This document shows positions 52,989-61,439 of a DNA stretch of 64,000 bases, in pieces (the first letter of the stretch is position 1; each line of letters opens with the position of its first letter). Source of the DNA: Halobacteriovorax marinus. GTDB lineage: Bacteria; Bdellovibrionota; Bacteriovoracia; Bacteriovoracales; Bacteriovoracaceae. The notes beneath the pieces are model-generated. The model made no database searches and was not told the DNA's origin. It saw nothing but the letters and a program-made list of their open reading frames with translations. Location of the stretch: the NCBI GenBank assembly GCA_002163155.1, contig MAAO01000006.1, positions 1,054,001 to 1,118,000 of the forward strand, given 5' to 3'. A program made the translations under genes and the position numbers.

Positions 52989-53618
52989 TTAAAATTCTTC
53001 AACTTTTTCACCTTGAGCTTCTTTAGCTTCTGGTGGAGTTGTTCCTTTTAAAGAAACTATATAGGCCATGGCCGCGTACATTTCTTCTTTACTGATTATT
53101 TCACCCCAGGCAGGCATACCATTATCTTCTACTCCATCACGAATAACTGGAAAGAGGGCTGTTGCAGTTCTTTCTTTCACATTAATCCAATAAGCATCAG
53201 TTAAATTAGGTCCAATATCACCACCGCCAGCTTCTGCGTGACAACTTATACAATTTTCTTCATAGACTTCTTTTCCTATCTTTAGTGAGTCATTTGTCTT
53301 CTTCCAAGTGTTGTAGTGTTCAATATCAAAATTACTTACATCAGCAGCTGCAATCGCCTTGATCTCGTTAAGTCTAATCATATCTTTCTCAAATTCTTGA
53401 GTAAGGTTTGGACCTCCTACCATATGATAAAATATGAAATAAAAAATACTATAGAGAATTGTTGCTGACCAAGTCCACATCCACCAAGAGGGGAGTGGGT
53501 GGTTCAGCTCATGTATTCCATCGTAACTATGATCAATCAGTAAAGCCTTCTCATCTTCTAAAACATGTAGCTTTTCATTCTTATCGTTCTTATCGTTCTT
53601 ATCGTTCTTATCGCTCAC
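52989..53618 (-). CDS. ccoP: cbb3 oxidase subunit CcoP with one heme c
   Basis: 209 residues. A variable acidic/basic tail (DKNDKNDKNDKN repeats) precedes a membrane helix in the CcoP style (LPSWWMWTWSATILYSIF). Then there is a single cytochrome c domain with CISCHAEAGGG and the axial Met probably in GMPAWG. Classical CcoP has two such domains and is about 300 residues; this one is monoheme. It starts at GTG with GGAG upstream and overlaps ccoQ by 11 nt. It should pass electrons to the CcoNO core. Confidence 0.88.
   Translation of the reverse strand: MSDKNDKNDKNDKNEKLHVLEDEKALLIDHSYDGIHELNHPLPSWWMWTWSATILYSIFYFIFYHMVGGPNLTQEFEKDMIRLNEIKAIAAADVSNFDIEHYNTWKKTNDSLKIGKEVYEENCISCHAEAGGGDIGPNLTDAYWINVKERTATALFPVIRDGVEDNGMPAWGEIISKEEMYAAMAYIVSLKGTTPPEAKEAQGEKVEEF
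53578..53613 (-). repeat. Four copies of a 9-bp repeat at the ccoQ-ccoP junction
   Basis: Four tandem units, CGATAAGAA read on the minus strand, encode DKN repeats in the CcoP N-terminus. The ccoQ stop codon lies within the first unit. Slippage would change the CcoP tail without frameshift. Confidence 0.85.
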
Positions 53619-53784
53619 TTTTTACTCCTTCATCGAGAGGAAGAAACGAAGCTTCTTCGTAATATGAGTTTGATCCTCTTCTATTTATCCAAATAAGCAT
53701 TCCTACAAAGATCCCAACAAAAAGTGCTGTGCCTAAGGTTGGGAGCCAAGGTTGATTTATTTTTAATAGAAATTCTCTAATCAT
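53608..53784 (-). CDS. ccoQ: cbb3 oxidase small subunit CcoQ
   Basis: A 58-residue protein: a short N-terminus (MIREFLLKINQPWLPTLG), one membrane helix (about residues 18-34) and a polar end with YYEEASFLPLDEG, as in FixQ/CcoQ. The ATG overlaps the ccoNO stop (ATGA) and its stop lies 11 nt inside the ccoP gene. Position between ccoO and ccoP is the classical one. CcoQ stabilises the core complex. Confidence 0.82.
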   Translation of the reverse strand: MIREFLLKINQPWLPTLGTALFVGIFVGMLIWINRRGSNSYYEEASFLPLDEGVKSER

Positions 53785-55934
53785 TGCTCACTCCTTACTT
53801 GTTTTTTTAATTCCCTACTTCTCGCTCCATCAACACCTAGACGTTGCAAGTATGCGATGAGAGCAATAATTTCTTTGTTTTGCATCTTCATATCCACACC
53901 ATCAACATTTAAACCTTTTGTAATTTCGAAAGCCTGTTTTTGTGCTAGCAAGACAGTGTTTTTTATTTGATGATCAGTGTAAGGTACTCCAAGTGCGGTC
54001 ATGACTTTGATCTTCTTAGGTAGAGTTTTAATTTCAAACTTCTTTTTAAAAAGCCATGTATATTCAGGCATGATTGATTTTGGAGTCACTTCTCTAGGGT
54101 CATACATATGTCTAAAGTGCCACATGTCATTGTACTTCCCACCAACTCTTGCGAGGTCCGGTCCAATTCTTCTTGATCCCCACTGGAAAGGACGATCATA
54201 GACTGATTCTGCAGCTGTAGATGGTGGTCCGTACCTTAGAGCTTCATCTGGCATGGGACGAATTTGTTGTGAGTGACAAACGTAACATCCTTCTTTAATA
54301 AAAATATCTCGACCAGCAATTTCTAGAGGTGAGTATGGTTTTATTTCAGAATCTCTTTCGACAAAAGTGTCACTAATAAGAGAAGGAGTAATTTCAATGA
54401 TTCCTCCTACAAGAATGGCAATTGTAGTTAGTACAGTAAATAATGTCGGTAATCCTTCAAGTTTTCTATGAGCAGTTTGATTTACTTCGCTTGTAACTTT
54501 CTCCATTGCAGGCGCCATATACTCTTGTTCTTCTAATCCCTTTGATTTTTTAATAGTCAGCCATAGGTTGTACATCATTAGGATAAATCCAGCGAGAATG
54601 AGGACTCCACCAAATGCTCTTACCCAGTACATAGGAACAATTCTAACAACTGTTTCTATGAAGTTTGGATAAACTAATTTTCCAGTCTCATCAATGGCCC
54701 TCCACATAAGTGCTTGAGTAATACCGGCCGTCCACATCGACATCATATAAAGAAGTAGACCAATGGTTGCCAACCAAAATTGTGCATTGGCCATTTTTAC
54801 AGAATAGAGAGTTGTGTTCCACATCTTTGGTACGAGATAATAAAGCATCCCTGAAATGATCATGTAATTCCAACCAATAGTCCCAGAGTGTACATGACCT
54901 ACAATCCAATCGGTGTAGTGGGCCATACCATTTATTGATTTTATGGCCAAGAGAGGTCCCTCAAAAGTTGCCATTCCGTAGAATGTTACAGAAGTGGCCA
55001 TAAACTTTAATACTGGATCTGTACGTACTTTATCCCATGCTCCTCTAAGTGTTAGAAGACCATTGATCATTCCACCCCAACTTGGCATCCATAACATGAC
55101 AGAGAAAACCATCGCAGTTGTCTGTACCCAGTCCGGCACTGAAGTGTAGAGAAGATGATGAGGTCCGGCCCAGATGTATAAGAATACAAGTGACCAAAAA
55201 TGAATAATTGAAAGTCTATATGAGTAGACAGGTCTATTAGCAGCTTTTGGAATGAAGTAGTACATAATTCCAAGAAAAGGTGTAGTTAAAAAGAAGGCCA
55301 CAGCATTATGACCATACCACCATTGAACTAACGCATCTTGAATTCCCGCGTATACAGGATAAGATTTCATAAAATCTACAGGAAAAGCAATTGAGTTTAC
55401 TACGTGTAAAACAGTTACTGTCACTATGGTAGCAATATAGAACCAAAGGGCTACATAGAGATGTTTCTCACGTCTTTTTACAAGTGTACCAAAAAAGTTA
55501 ATAGCAAATACAACCCATATTACGGCAATAGCTATATCAATAGGCCATTCTAATTCTGCATATTCTTTACCAGTTGTAAATCCAAGAGGTAGAGATATGG
55601 CCGCTGCTACAATAATTAATTGCCATCCCCAGAAATGAATTCTACCTAACACATCACTAAAGAGCCTGCTCTTTGTTAGTCTTTGAGTCGAGTAGTAAAT
55701 TCCTGCAAACATAGCATTTCCCACAAAGGCGAAAATCGCTGCATTTGTGTGAAGAGGTCTTAGTCGACCAAAAGTAGACCATTCAAGTCCCATATTTACT
55801 TTCCAACTTGCAAGTTGAAAGGCCACTGTTACACCGAGCAATAGTGCTACAAAACCCCAAATTACTGTTGCGAAAATAAATAACTTAGTAAGCTCATCGT
55901 CGTACTTGAAGCGCTCCATTTTTACGTCATTCAT
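53781..55934 (-). CDS. ccoNO: Fused cbb3 oxidase subunits CcoN-CcoO
   Basis: 717 residues. The first 480 form CcoN, the heme-copper catalytic subunit with about twelve helices; heme and CuB ligands lie in motifs such as RPLHTNAAIFAF, QWWYGHNAVAFFLT and DWIVGHVHSGTIGWN. A joining segment leads to a CcoO-like cytochrome c (about 540-717) anchored by one helix (about 515-535), with heme motif CYVCHSQQIRPM. Fusion of N and O is known, for example in Bacteroidetes and Bdellovibrionota. This high-affinity oxidase lets the cell respire at low oxygen. It overlaps ccoS and ccoQ by 4 nt each. Confidence 0.93.
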   Translation of the reverse strand: MNDVKMERFKYDDELTKLFIFATVIWGFVALLLGVTVAFQLASWKVNMGLEWSTFGRLRPLHTNAAIFAFVGNAMFAGIYYSTQRLTKSRLFSDVLGRIHFWGWQLIIVAAAISLPLGFTTGKEYAELEWPIDIAIAVIWVVFAINFFGTLVKRREKHLYVALWFYIATIVTVTVLHVVNSIAFPVDFMKSYPVYAGIQDALVQWWYGHNAVAFFLTTPFLGIMYYFIPKAANRPVYSYRLSIIHFWSLVFLYIWAGPHHLLYTSVPDWVQTTAMVFSVMLWMPSWGGMINGLLTLRGAWDKVRTDPVLKFMATSVTFYGMATFEGPLLAIKSINGMAHYTDWIVGHVHSGTIGWNYMIISGMLYYLVPKMWNTTLYSVKMANAQFWLATIGLLLYMMSMWTAGITQALMWRAIDETGKLVYPNFIETVVRIVPMYWVRAFGGVLILAGFILMMYNLWLTIKKSKGLEEQEYMAPAMEKVTSEVNQTAHRKLEGLPTLFTVLTTIAILVGGIIEITPSLISDTFVERDSEIKPYSPLEIAGRDIFIKEGCYVCHSQQIRPMPDEALRYGPPSTAAESVYDRPFQWGSRRIGPDLARVGGKYNDMWHFRHMYDPREVTPKSIMPEYTWLFKKKFEIKTLPKKIKVMTALGVPYTDHQIKNTVLLAQKQAFEITKGLNVDGVDMKMQNKEIIALIAYLQRLGVDGARSRELKKQVRSEQ

Positions 55935-56128
55935 GTTATTTCCTTTTTTACTGTTTTAAAATTATTTGAATTTATATTTATTATTAAATTTTCATCGTCT
56001 ATGACTATTCTTGCTGCAGGAGTATCTAAATCATCAAATTGACCACCTCTAGTGGCCCATATAAATGAGATAACGAAGAAAAAACCAAGTAATAGTGCAA
56101 GGGGAATTAACATATAGAGTATGTTCAT
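55931..56128 (-). CDS. ccoS: cbb3 oxidase assembly protein CcoS
   Basis: A 65-residue protein with an N-terminal membrane helix (about residues 4-26) and the CcoS signature WATRGGQFDDLDTPAARIV just after it. CcoS is required for cofactor insertion into cbb3 oxidase. It overlaps both neighbours by 4 nt (ATGA), so the unit is translationally coupled. Confidence 0.9.
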   Translation of the reverse strand: MNILYMLIPLALLLGFFFVISFIWATRGGQFDDLDTPAARIVIDDENLIININSNNFKTVKKEIT

Positions 56129-58515
56129 GATTCTCTTCCTTTTAAATTTATAAGAGTTGCAATAATGACAGTCGCTGAACTTATAGGCATAAGAACAGCG
56201 GCCACTAGTGGACTTATGTAACCTAGAAAGGCCAAGGTTATTCCAAAAACATTGTAGGAAATAGAAAGGGCTAAATTTATTTTTATAGCTTTGTAAGTTT
56301 TATTGGCCAAGATAAATAACTCTTTGAGAGATTCCATGGGTGAATTTGTTAGATAGATATCACTAGCTCTTAGACTGATGCCCATGGCCCCACGTACAGA
56401 GATAGAAACATTGGCTTCCTTCATCGCAATTGCATCATTGGCACCGTCTCCAACCATTAAAGTATTATGATCCTTAGCGATTATCTGTGCTTTACTTTCA
56501 GGTGTCTGATCTCCGAAACAGTTACTAGTGAGTAGAGATAGCTTCTCTCCAATAAATTCTACATTTACTCTTTGATCACCCGAAAGAATGAAGATATTTT
56601 TGTCAGATTCTTTAAGTGATTGAATTAGAGAGAATGCCTCTGGTCTCAATTCATCAGAGAGAAAGAATGTCGCCAAGAGTTGATCATTCTCATTAAATTC
56701 AACAATTGTATTTTCTTTGAGATCGCTACAGTTTCTTGCTTTACCTAGAAAGTAATGATTCCCCGCAATTGTGGCGCTGACTCCAGAACCTGGACATTCC
56801 TTATAGTTTGTTAATTTCAAATTTTCAGAATTTCGTGACCATTCCCTTAGGGCCTTCGCTATGGGATGTGATGATTTTTTTTCAAGAGAGTAAATAATTT
56901 CTTTATATTTATCGAGGTCTAAATTTGAGTCCACCCAAGATACTGTAAAATTTCCTTTGGTTAAAGTTCCTGTCTTATCAAAGTAAATTGATTTTGAGTT
57001 TGCCAATTCTTCAATAGATCTTTCACTTTTAATAATAATGCCACTTCTTCTTGCTAAACTCATGGCCCTTGCAAGTGCTAGCGGGGAGGCGAGACCTAAG
57101 GCACAAGGACAAGAAATTATAATAAGAGAGAGAGTTCGCTTAATTGCTATATCTATTCCCAATGTGTTTAAAAAGTAGAAGAAACAAAATAGGGAGAGTG
57201 CGAATACTACACTTACAAACCATTTACTTAATTTATCAGTGAGTGAATGGAGGTATGTTTTGGAATTATTGGTTGACTCCACTGTCGAGATAATTTTTCC
57301 TAGAGTACTTTCATTAAAACTATGGGTAACTCTAACAATCAAATCTTCGCTTATATTTTGAGCACCAGCAAAAACTTGATCGTTTATAGTGACTTTTATA
57401 GGAGTACTCTCTCCAGAGATAAGTGAGTTGTTAACATGACCTTCTCCTTCAATCACTTCGCCGTCATTAGGAAAAGATTGGCCCTGTCTGATCTTTAGCA
57501 TGTCTCCAACTTGTAGATGTTCGCTATGAATAGATTCAAAATAATCCAGCTCTTTGTTAAATCTAAGAATACCACTTTGTTCAAAGAGACTCTTAAGGCC
57601 TGTTGAATCAAGTCCATTTTGCAAAGATTTATGCACTAAATAGCGAGAGGTAAGTAAGAGGAAAACAAGAGTCGCAATTGAGTCAAAGTAGAAATGATTA
57701 ATACCCATGACTAAGTTGTAGAATCCTGTTATTGAAGCGAGTATGATGGCCAAGGAAATGGGAATGTCTATATTTATTGTTTTCTTCTTTATTGAACTTA
57801 GTGAACTCTTGTAAAAAGGAAGAGCACTAAAGAAGATAATAGGGAGAGTTAAAATAAAACTTACCCATCCAAATACATTCGAAAAAATCTCTCCTGCACC
57901 AGCATAAATTGAGATTGAGTAGAGCATAATATTAGCACTACAAGCACCAGCTACTCCTATTTGTATGAGCTTTAAACGGTCTTCTTTCAATTTATAATAT
58001 TCAACTTCTTCATTCGACTTTATGGGATGGGGGCGGTAACCGATTTTAGATATTTCAGAAGTGATATATTCTAGGTCTGCTTCTGGAGTTATTGTAATTT
58101 CTAAAGTTGATTTACTTAAATCTACTCTTGCAGAATTTACCTCAGTTATGAAATGAGGAACTTTCTCTAATAACCACACACAGGCGACGCAATGAATTCC
58201 TTCTAAGTAATATTTTATACTTAACCCATTCTCATTTAGTTTTAGATACTCTGCTTGAAACTTACTCTGAGACATATAAGAAAAGTCATCTTGGTTTATA
58301 TCAGTTGGTTTAATACCTGTGTTAATTCCTGCTCTTTCCCTAAGTTTATAATATTGAAGAAGGTTCTTTTCCTTAAGTGCGTGGAATACTGTCTGACAAC
58401 CATGACAACAGAAGATCTGTTTATCACTTCTTATTGGACTCATTGTGGAATCTCCACAGTGAGTACAATGGAGAAGAACTCTTGATTTTTTATTCTCAAG
58501 AATAGATTTGTTCAT
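56125..58515 (-). CDS. ccoI: Copper-transporting P-type ATPase CcoI/FixI
   Basis: 796 residues. An N-terminal Cys-rich domain (CTHCGDST and CCHGCQTVFH) is followed by an HMA domain with GIHCVACVWLLEKV. The P1B-ATPase core has about eight membrane helices, the ion motif ISCPCALGLASPLALARA, phosphorylation motif YFDKTGTLTKG, and GDGANDAIAM. CcoI/FixI exports copper toward cbb3 oxidase maturation. It is the first gene of the oxidase operon, an order (I-S-NO-Q-P-G) reminiscent of Bacteroidetes. Two FNR-type boxes lie upstream. Confidence 0.93.
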   Translation of the reverse strand: MNKSILENKKSRVLLHCTHCGDSTMSPIRSDKQIFCCHGCQTVFHALKEKNLLQYYKLRERAGINTGIKPTDINQDDFSYMSQSKFQAEYLKLNENGLSIKYYLEGIHCVACVWLLEKVPHFITEVNSARVDLSKSTLEITITPEADLEYITSEISKIGYRPHPIKSNEEVEYYKLKEDRLKLIQIGVAGACSANIMLYSISIYAGAGEIFSNVFGWVSFILTLPIIFFSALPFYKSSLSSIKKKTINIDIPISLAIILASITGFYNLVMGINHFYFDSIATLVFLLLTSRYLVHKSLQNGLDSTGLKSLFEQSGILRFNKELDYFESIHSEHLQVGDMLKIRQGQSFPNDGEVIEGEGHVNNSLISGESTPIKVTINDQVFAGAQNISEDLIVRVTHSFNESTLGKIISTVESTNNSKTYLHSLTDKLSKWFVSVVFALSLFCFFYFLNTLGIDIAIKRTLSLIIISCPCALGLASPLALARAMSLARRSGIIIKSERSIEELANSKSIYFDKTGTLTKGNFTVSWVDSNLDLDKYKEIIYSLEKKSSHPIAKALREWSRNSENLKLTNYKECPGSGVSATIAGNHYFLGKARNCSDLKENTIVEFNENDQLLATFFLSDELRPEAFSLIQSLKESDKNIFILSGDQRVNVEFIGEKLSLLTSNCFGDQTPESKAQIIAKDHNTLMVGDGANDAIAMKEANVSISVRGAMGISLRASDIYLTNSPMESLKELFILANKTYKAIKINLALSISYNVFGITLAFLGYISPLVAAVLMPISSATVIIATLINLKGRES

Positions 58516-58585
58516 GGCCTTCCTCTTTAATAAAAAAAAACTTCTTTATAGAAATTTATTTTATCTTTAAATTAGAGAAATATAC

Positions 58586-58599
58586 CTGATTCAGATCAT
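58586..58599 (-). promoter_or_regulatory. FNR-type box, proximal, upstream of ccoI
   Basis: CTGAT-TCAG-ATCAT closely fits the FNR consensus TTGAT-N4-ATCAA. Its centre lies about 77 bp before the ccoI start and 22 bp from a second box, roughly two helical turns. Confidence 0.65.
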
Positions 58600-58607
58600 G
58601 TTATGAG

Positions 58608-58621
58608 CTGATGTAAATCAA
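58608..58621 (-). promoter_or_regulatory. FNR-type box, distal, upstream of ccoI
   Basis: CTGAT-GTAA-ATCAA matches TTGAT-N4-ATCAA at all positions but the first. Together with the proximal box it suggests control of the cbb3 operon by the FNR-like protein encoded 1 kb away. Confidence 0.7.
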
Positions 58622-58629
58622 AAGATATT

Positions 58630-59016
58630 TTAAGTAGTACTCTTTTCTCTTAATTGAAGAAGATCTTTTAAGTAAGAGTAGAGTGGAGCGTTGGGACCTT
58701 TGGCAAAAATTTCATAGATAGTAGACTTATCTAGAAAGCAAACTTTTGTGTCTTTTACAATATATGCATCTGCATCTACTTGTTCATTGTTCATTAATTC
58801 TTTAAACCCTAGTAAAGTCCCTGCATCTAGTATTGAAATCGTTTTTTTATTCTTTGTTAAATGTATAAAACCTTCAAGAAGAAGATAGGCTACGATTGGT
58901 GTTTGACCAGCATAAAAGAGGTTGGTCTTGGATGAATAAGAATGAGTGTGACTGAGTTCTTTTAGGATAGAAATGAACTCTTTAGAAATTTTAATATAGT
59001 CTTTGTCAGTATTCAT
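58630..59016 (-). CDS. Stand-alone cNMP-binding-domain protein
   Basis: 128 residues of a cyclic-nucleotide-binding (Crp N-terminal) fold: SKTNLFYAGQTPIVAYLLLEGFIHL, quoted in part as LFYAGQTPIVAYLLLEG, then SILDAGTLLGFKEL and DTKVCFLDKSTIYEIF. There is no helix-turn-helix. The ligand-binding Glu/Arg of CAP are not visible, so it may not bind cAMP. It lies downstream of the FNR-like gene on the same strand, with an FNR-like box 41 bp before its start. It may modulate that regulator. Confidence 0.72.
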   Translation of the reverse strand: MNTDKDYIKISKEFISILKELSHTHSYSSKTNLFYAGQTPIVAYLLLEGFIHLTKNKKTISILDAGTLLGFKELMNNEQVDADAYIVKDTKVCFLDKSTIYEIFAKGPNAPLYSYLKDLLQLREKSTT

Positions 59017-59050
59017 TATAAGATTCTATATCTTCATAACTAAACGAAAT

Positions 59051-59064
59051 ATGTTCTAGATCAT
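59051..59064 (-). promoter_or_regulatory. FNR-like box before the cNMP-domain gene
   Basis: ATGTT-CTAG-ATCAT is one mismatch from a symmetric ATGAT-N4-ATCAT. It shares the decamer AGATCATGTT (59058-59067) with the boxes near 58593 and 59891. Confidence 0.5.
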
Positions 59065-59085
59065 GTTTTCAGATATTTCTACTAA

Positions 59086-59793
59086 CTAAAAAGGAAGGTT
59101 GGCCCATTGTGATAATTTCTCAGAATCAGTAACAATAATAGTTTTGCCGTCTTGTTCAATAATTCCTTCAGATTTGAATTCTGACATGAATCTAATGAGT
59201 GTCTCGTTTGCAGTTCCAATCATTGTGGCCATTTCTTCACGTGTAAGACGAATATCTATGCGAGTTCTACTTTCTCCATCATTTATACCGTGACTTTTAC
59301 TTAGAACTATTAAGAGTTCGGCCAATCTTTCTCTGACATTCTTTTGGTGATAAGAGCTGAGCCTTGTTTCAGCTGAGCCCATTTCTTTTGAGAGTTTATT
59401 TATAATATTTAAAGCAACGGAGGGTTTTTCTTCAATTGTTTTTAAAATGAATTTCTTATCAATAAAACAAACTTCGCTATCTTCCATGGCGGTAGCAGTA
59501 GCAGTATAGTTCTCATCTGAGAAAAGTGAGCGATGCCCTAGAACATCTCCTCCATGACAAATTCTTACAATTGATTCTTTTCCGTCGGCCCCGACTTTAG
59601 TGACTTTTATATTTCCTTTTGAAATACAGAATATTCCAAATGGGTGATTACCTTGAACAAAGAGAGTCTGACCTTTCTTATACTTATTTAGAACTTTATG
59701 ACCATCTACTTGAGACAGTTGGCTACCTTCTAGTTCGCAAAATATTCCACTAGAATTTGAAATACAATTTTCACATTTGGTAGGTGAATTCAT
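59086..59793 (-). CDS. fnr: FNR-like Crp-family regulator
   Basis: 235 residues. The N-terminal Cys7, Cys10 and Cys19, plus Cys109 in SEVCFIDKKF, are spaced like the four [4Fe-4S] ligands of E. coli FNR (Cys20, 23, 29, 122), so an oxygen-sensing role is likely. A cNMP-fold domain and dimer helix follow. The HTH helix reads GTANETLIRFMSEFK, keeping the Glu and Arg that read TTGAT/ATCAA. It should activate the cbb3 operon at low oxygen and perhaps the moe operon. An FNR-like box lies 91 bp upstream. Confidence 0.87.
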   Translation of the reverse strand: MNSPTKCENCISNSSGIFCELEGSQLSQVDGHKVLNKYKKGQTLFVQGNHPFGIFCISKGNIKVTKVGADGKESIVRICHGGDVLGHRSLFSDENYTATATAMEDSEVCFIDKKFILKTIEEKPSVALNIINKLSKEMGSAETRLSSYHQKNVRERLAELLIVLSKSHGINDGESRTRIDIRLTREEMATMIGTANETLIRFMSEFKSEGIIEQDGKTIIVTDSEKLSQWANLPF

Positions 59794-59883
59794 TTATTAA
59801 TCCTTAAAGTCTTATTTACGAAAAAAAATCATAAACATATATTTAAACTTATTCCTAATTTAACATAGCACGGGCGATAAAGT

Positions 59884-59897
59884 ATGACTTAGATCAT
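59884..59897 (-). promoter_or_regulatory. FNR-like box upstream of fnr
   Basis: ATGAC-TTAG-ATCAT differs from the FNR-type symmetric half by one base and is close to the TTGAC form used by some Crp/FNR relatives. It implies autoregulation of the fnr gene. Confidence 0.5.
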
Positions 59898-59909
59898 GTT
59901 TCCAAGATC

Positions 59910-59923
59910 GGTACGTCGGTACC
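59910..59923. promoter_or_regulatory. Dyad GGTAC-N4-GTACC, copy 1
   Basis: GGTAC-GTCG-GTACC is a perfect 5-4-5 inverted repeat, the spacing used by Crp/FNR-family dimers. The flank CTATCG on its right reappears inverted beside copy 2, so 17 of 19 bases match as an inverted pair. Confidence 0.65.
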
Positions 59924-60115
59924 TATCGATATTACGATTGCTTACAGGATGAGACTTGCCGATTAATCCTTTTCTTCGCTAGCTTCTTAGACATATCCAA
60001 CAATATCTATTCAATTTTTGCTAAGTGAAGTCATATTCTTCTAATGAAGCTTTTTTAAGCAGAATATAGCTGATTATTCGACTAGTTAAGGTGGTAAGTA
60101 TCTAATTTCACGATA

Positions 60116-60129
60116 GGTACCCCCGTACC
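60116..60129. promoter_or_regulatory. Dyad GGTAC-N4-GTACC, copy 2
   Basis: GGTAC-CCCC-GTACC, a second perfect dyad, lies 66 bp before the moeA start. With flanks, 60111-60129 is the reverse complement of 59910-59928 at 17 of 19 positions. Confidence 0.65.
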
Positions 60130-60194
60130 AAATTATCAACTTGAAACAACAGACTATTAAGGTAGAATTCTCCAACTTATATTAGGGAGGGGAG

Positions 60195-61439
60195 ATGATT
60201 TCAGTTAGCGTTGCACAAAGAATAGTCTTTGAAGCTATTGCCAAACTACAAATTGAAAACTCCGAAATAGTCTCTCTTGAAAAATCTCGTGGTCTTATTT
60301 TAAATACTGATATTTTCGGCGAGAGAAACCAGCCTCCCTTTCACCGTGTGATGATGGATGGTATGGCCATTAACTTTTCTGAATTTGAAAAGTCTCGTAA
60401 GAGAAAATTTAAAGTTGAATCCATTGCACGTGCGGGAACTCCTGCTCACTCACTAATTAATAAGTCTAACGCCATAGAAGTTATGACTGGTGCGCCATTG
60501 CCTGTAGGTTGTGATTGTGTCATTAGATATGAAGACCTTATTGAAGAGATAAATGGTAGTGAGACTTTTCAAACGATCGTGGATTCAGTGGAGCTTAGCT
60601 CATTTAAAAATATTCATCCCCTTGGTAGTGACTATCAAAAAGGTGATGTGATTCTAAAATCCGGATCACTTATTGATTCTACAATAATGGCAATCCTAGC
60701 TTCTCAAGGATTAAAAGAAGTGAGTGTTAAACTTCTTCCCAAGGTCGCAATCATTAGTACTGGGGATGAGTTAGTAAATCCAGGAGAAGTTATTTTAGAT
60801 CATCAGATAAGAAGATCTAATCCCTTTGCCATTAAATCTGAAATTGAAAACTTTTCTTCAAATGTTCCTGTGAAACTTTTTCATTTAAATGATGAACAAG
60901 AGTCCATGAAGAAAATTCTTAGAGAGGTTTTTAAAGACTACCAATTGATTATTATTTCTGGCGGTGTCTCTAAAGGGAAATTTGATTTTATTCCTGAGAC
61001 GTTAAAAGAACTTGGAGCTGTAGAGCACTTTCACAAAGTCAGTCAGCGCCCGGGGAAACCTCTGTGGTTTGGAACCGGTAAAGAAGATCAAATCATCTTC
61101 GCACTGCCTGGGAACCCTGTATCTAGTTTAGTTAGCACCAGAAGGTATATTGTACCTGTTTTAAATTACCTACTCACTAAAAAAGAGAACAAGCCTTTTC
61201 AAATTAGGCTTAAGTCTGACTTTGAATTCTCTCCTAGTATGACTTATTTTCTTCCTGTTGTTTTAGACATTGAAGAGGGAGCAGTTGTGGGGGAGCCCTT
61301 AGTCGGTAATTGTTCTGGAGATTTTTCAGCTCTAGCTTCTTCTTCTGGTTTTATTGAACTTCCTAGTGACGTAAAACAATTTAAAGCGGGAGAGTTATTT
61401 GATTACTACAGATGGAGCGGTAAGGGAGCACTTCTTTGA
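60195..61439 (+). CDS. moeA: Molybdopterin molybdenumtransferase MoeA
   Basis: 414 residues, the family's normal size. The early motif PPFHRVMMDGMAIN, the domain-III motifs IISTGDELVNPGE, SGGVSKGKFDFIPE and LPGNPVSSLVSTRR are all present. MoeA inserts molybdate into adenylylated molybdopterin. GGGAGG precedes the ATG. The gene overlaps moaA by 4 nt (TTGA). It opens the Moco operon. Confidence 0.93.
   Translation: MISVSVAQRIVFEAIAKLQIENSEIVSLEKSRGLILNTDIFGERNQPPFHRVMMDGMAINFSEFEKSRKRKFKVESIARAGTPAHSLINKSNAIEVMTGAPLPVGCDCVIRYEDLIEEINGSETFQTIVDSVELSSFKNIHPLGSDYQKGDVILKSGSLIDSTIMAILASQGLKEVSVKLLPKVAIISTGDELVNPGEVILDHQIRRSNPFAIKSEIENFSSNVPVKLFHLNDEQESMKKILREVFKDYQLIIISGGVSKGKFDFIPETLKELGAVEHFHKVSQRPGKPLWFGTGKEDQIIFALPGNPVSSLVSTRRYIVPVLNYLLTKKENKPFQIRLKSDFEFSPSMTYFLPVVLDIEEGAVVGEPLVGNCSGDFSALASSSGFIELPSDVKQFKAGELFDYYRWSGKGALL

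Larger units (their letters stand above)
59794..60194. promoter_or_regulatory. Divergent fnr-moeA control region
   Basis: About 400 bp without a gene. It carries an FNR-like box (59884-59897) and two copies of the dyad GGTAC-N4-GTACC, in opposite orientation with respect to their flanks. Promoters for both fnr and the molybdenum-cofactor operon must lie here, but I could not identify them with confidence. Confidence 0.6.

Noticed and set aside
53459-53662. Plus-strand frame of about 67 codons over ccoP
   Set aside because: It is the opposite-strand shadow of the 9-bp repeat and ccoP; no ribosome-binding site.
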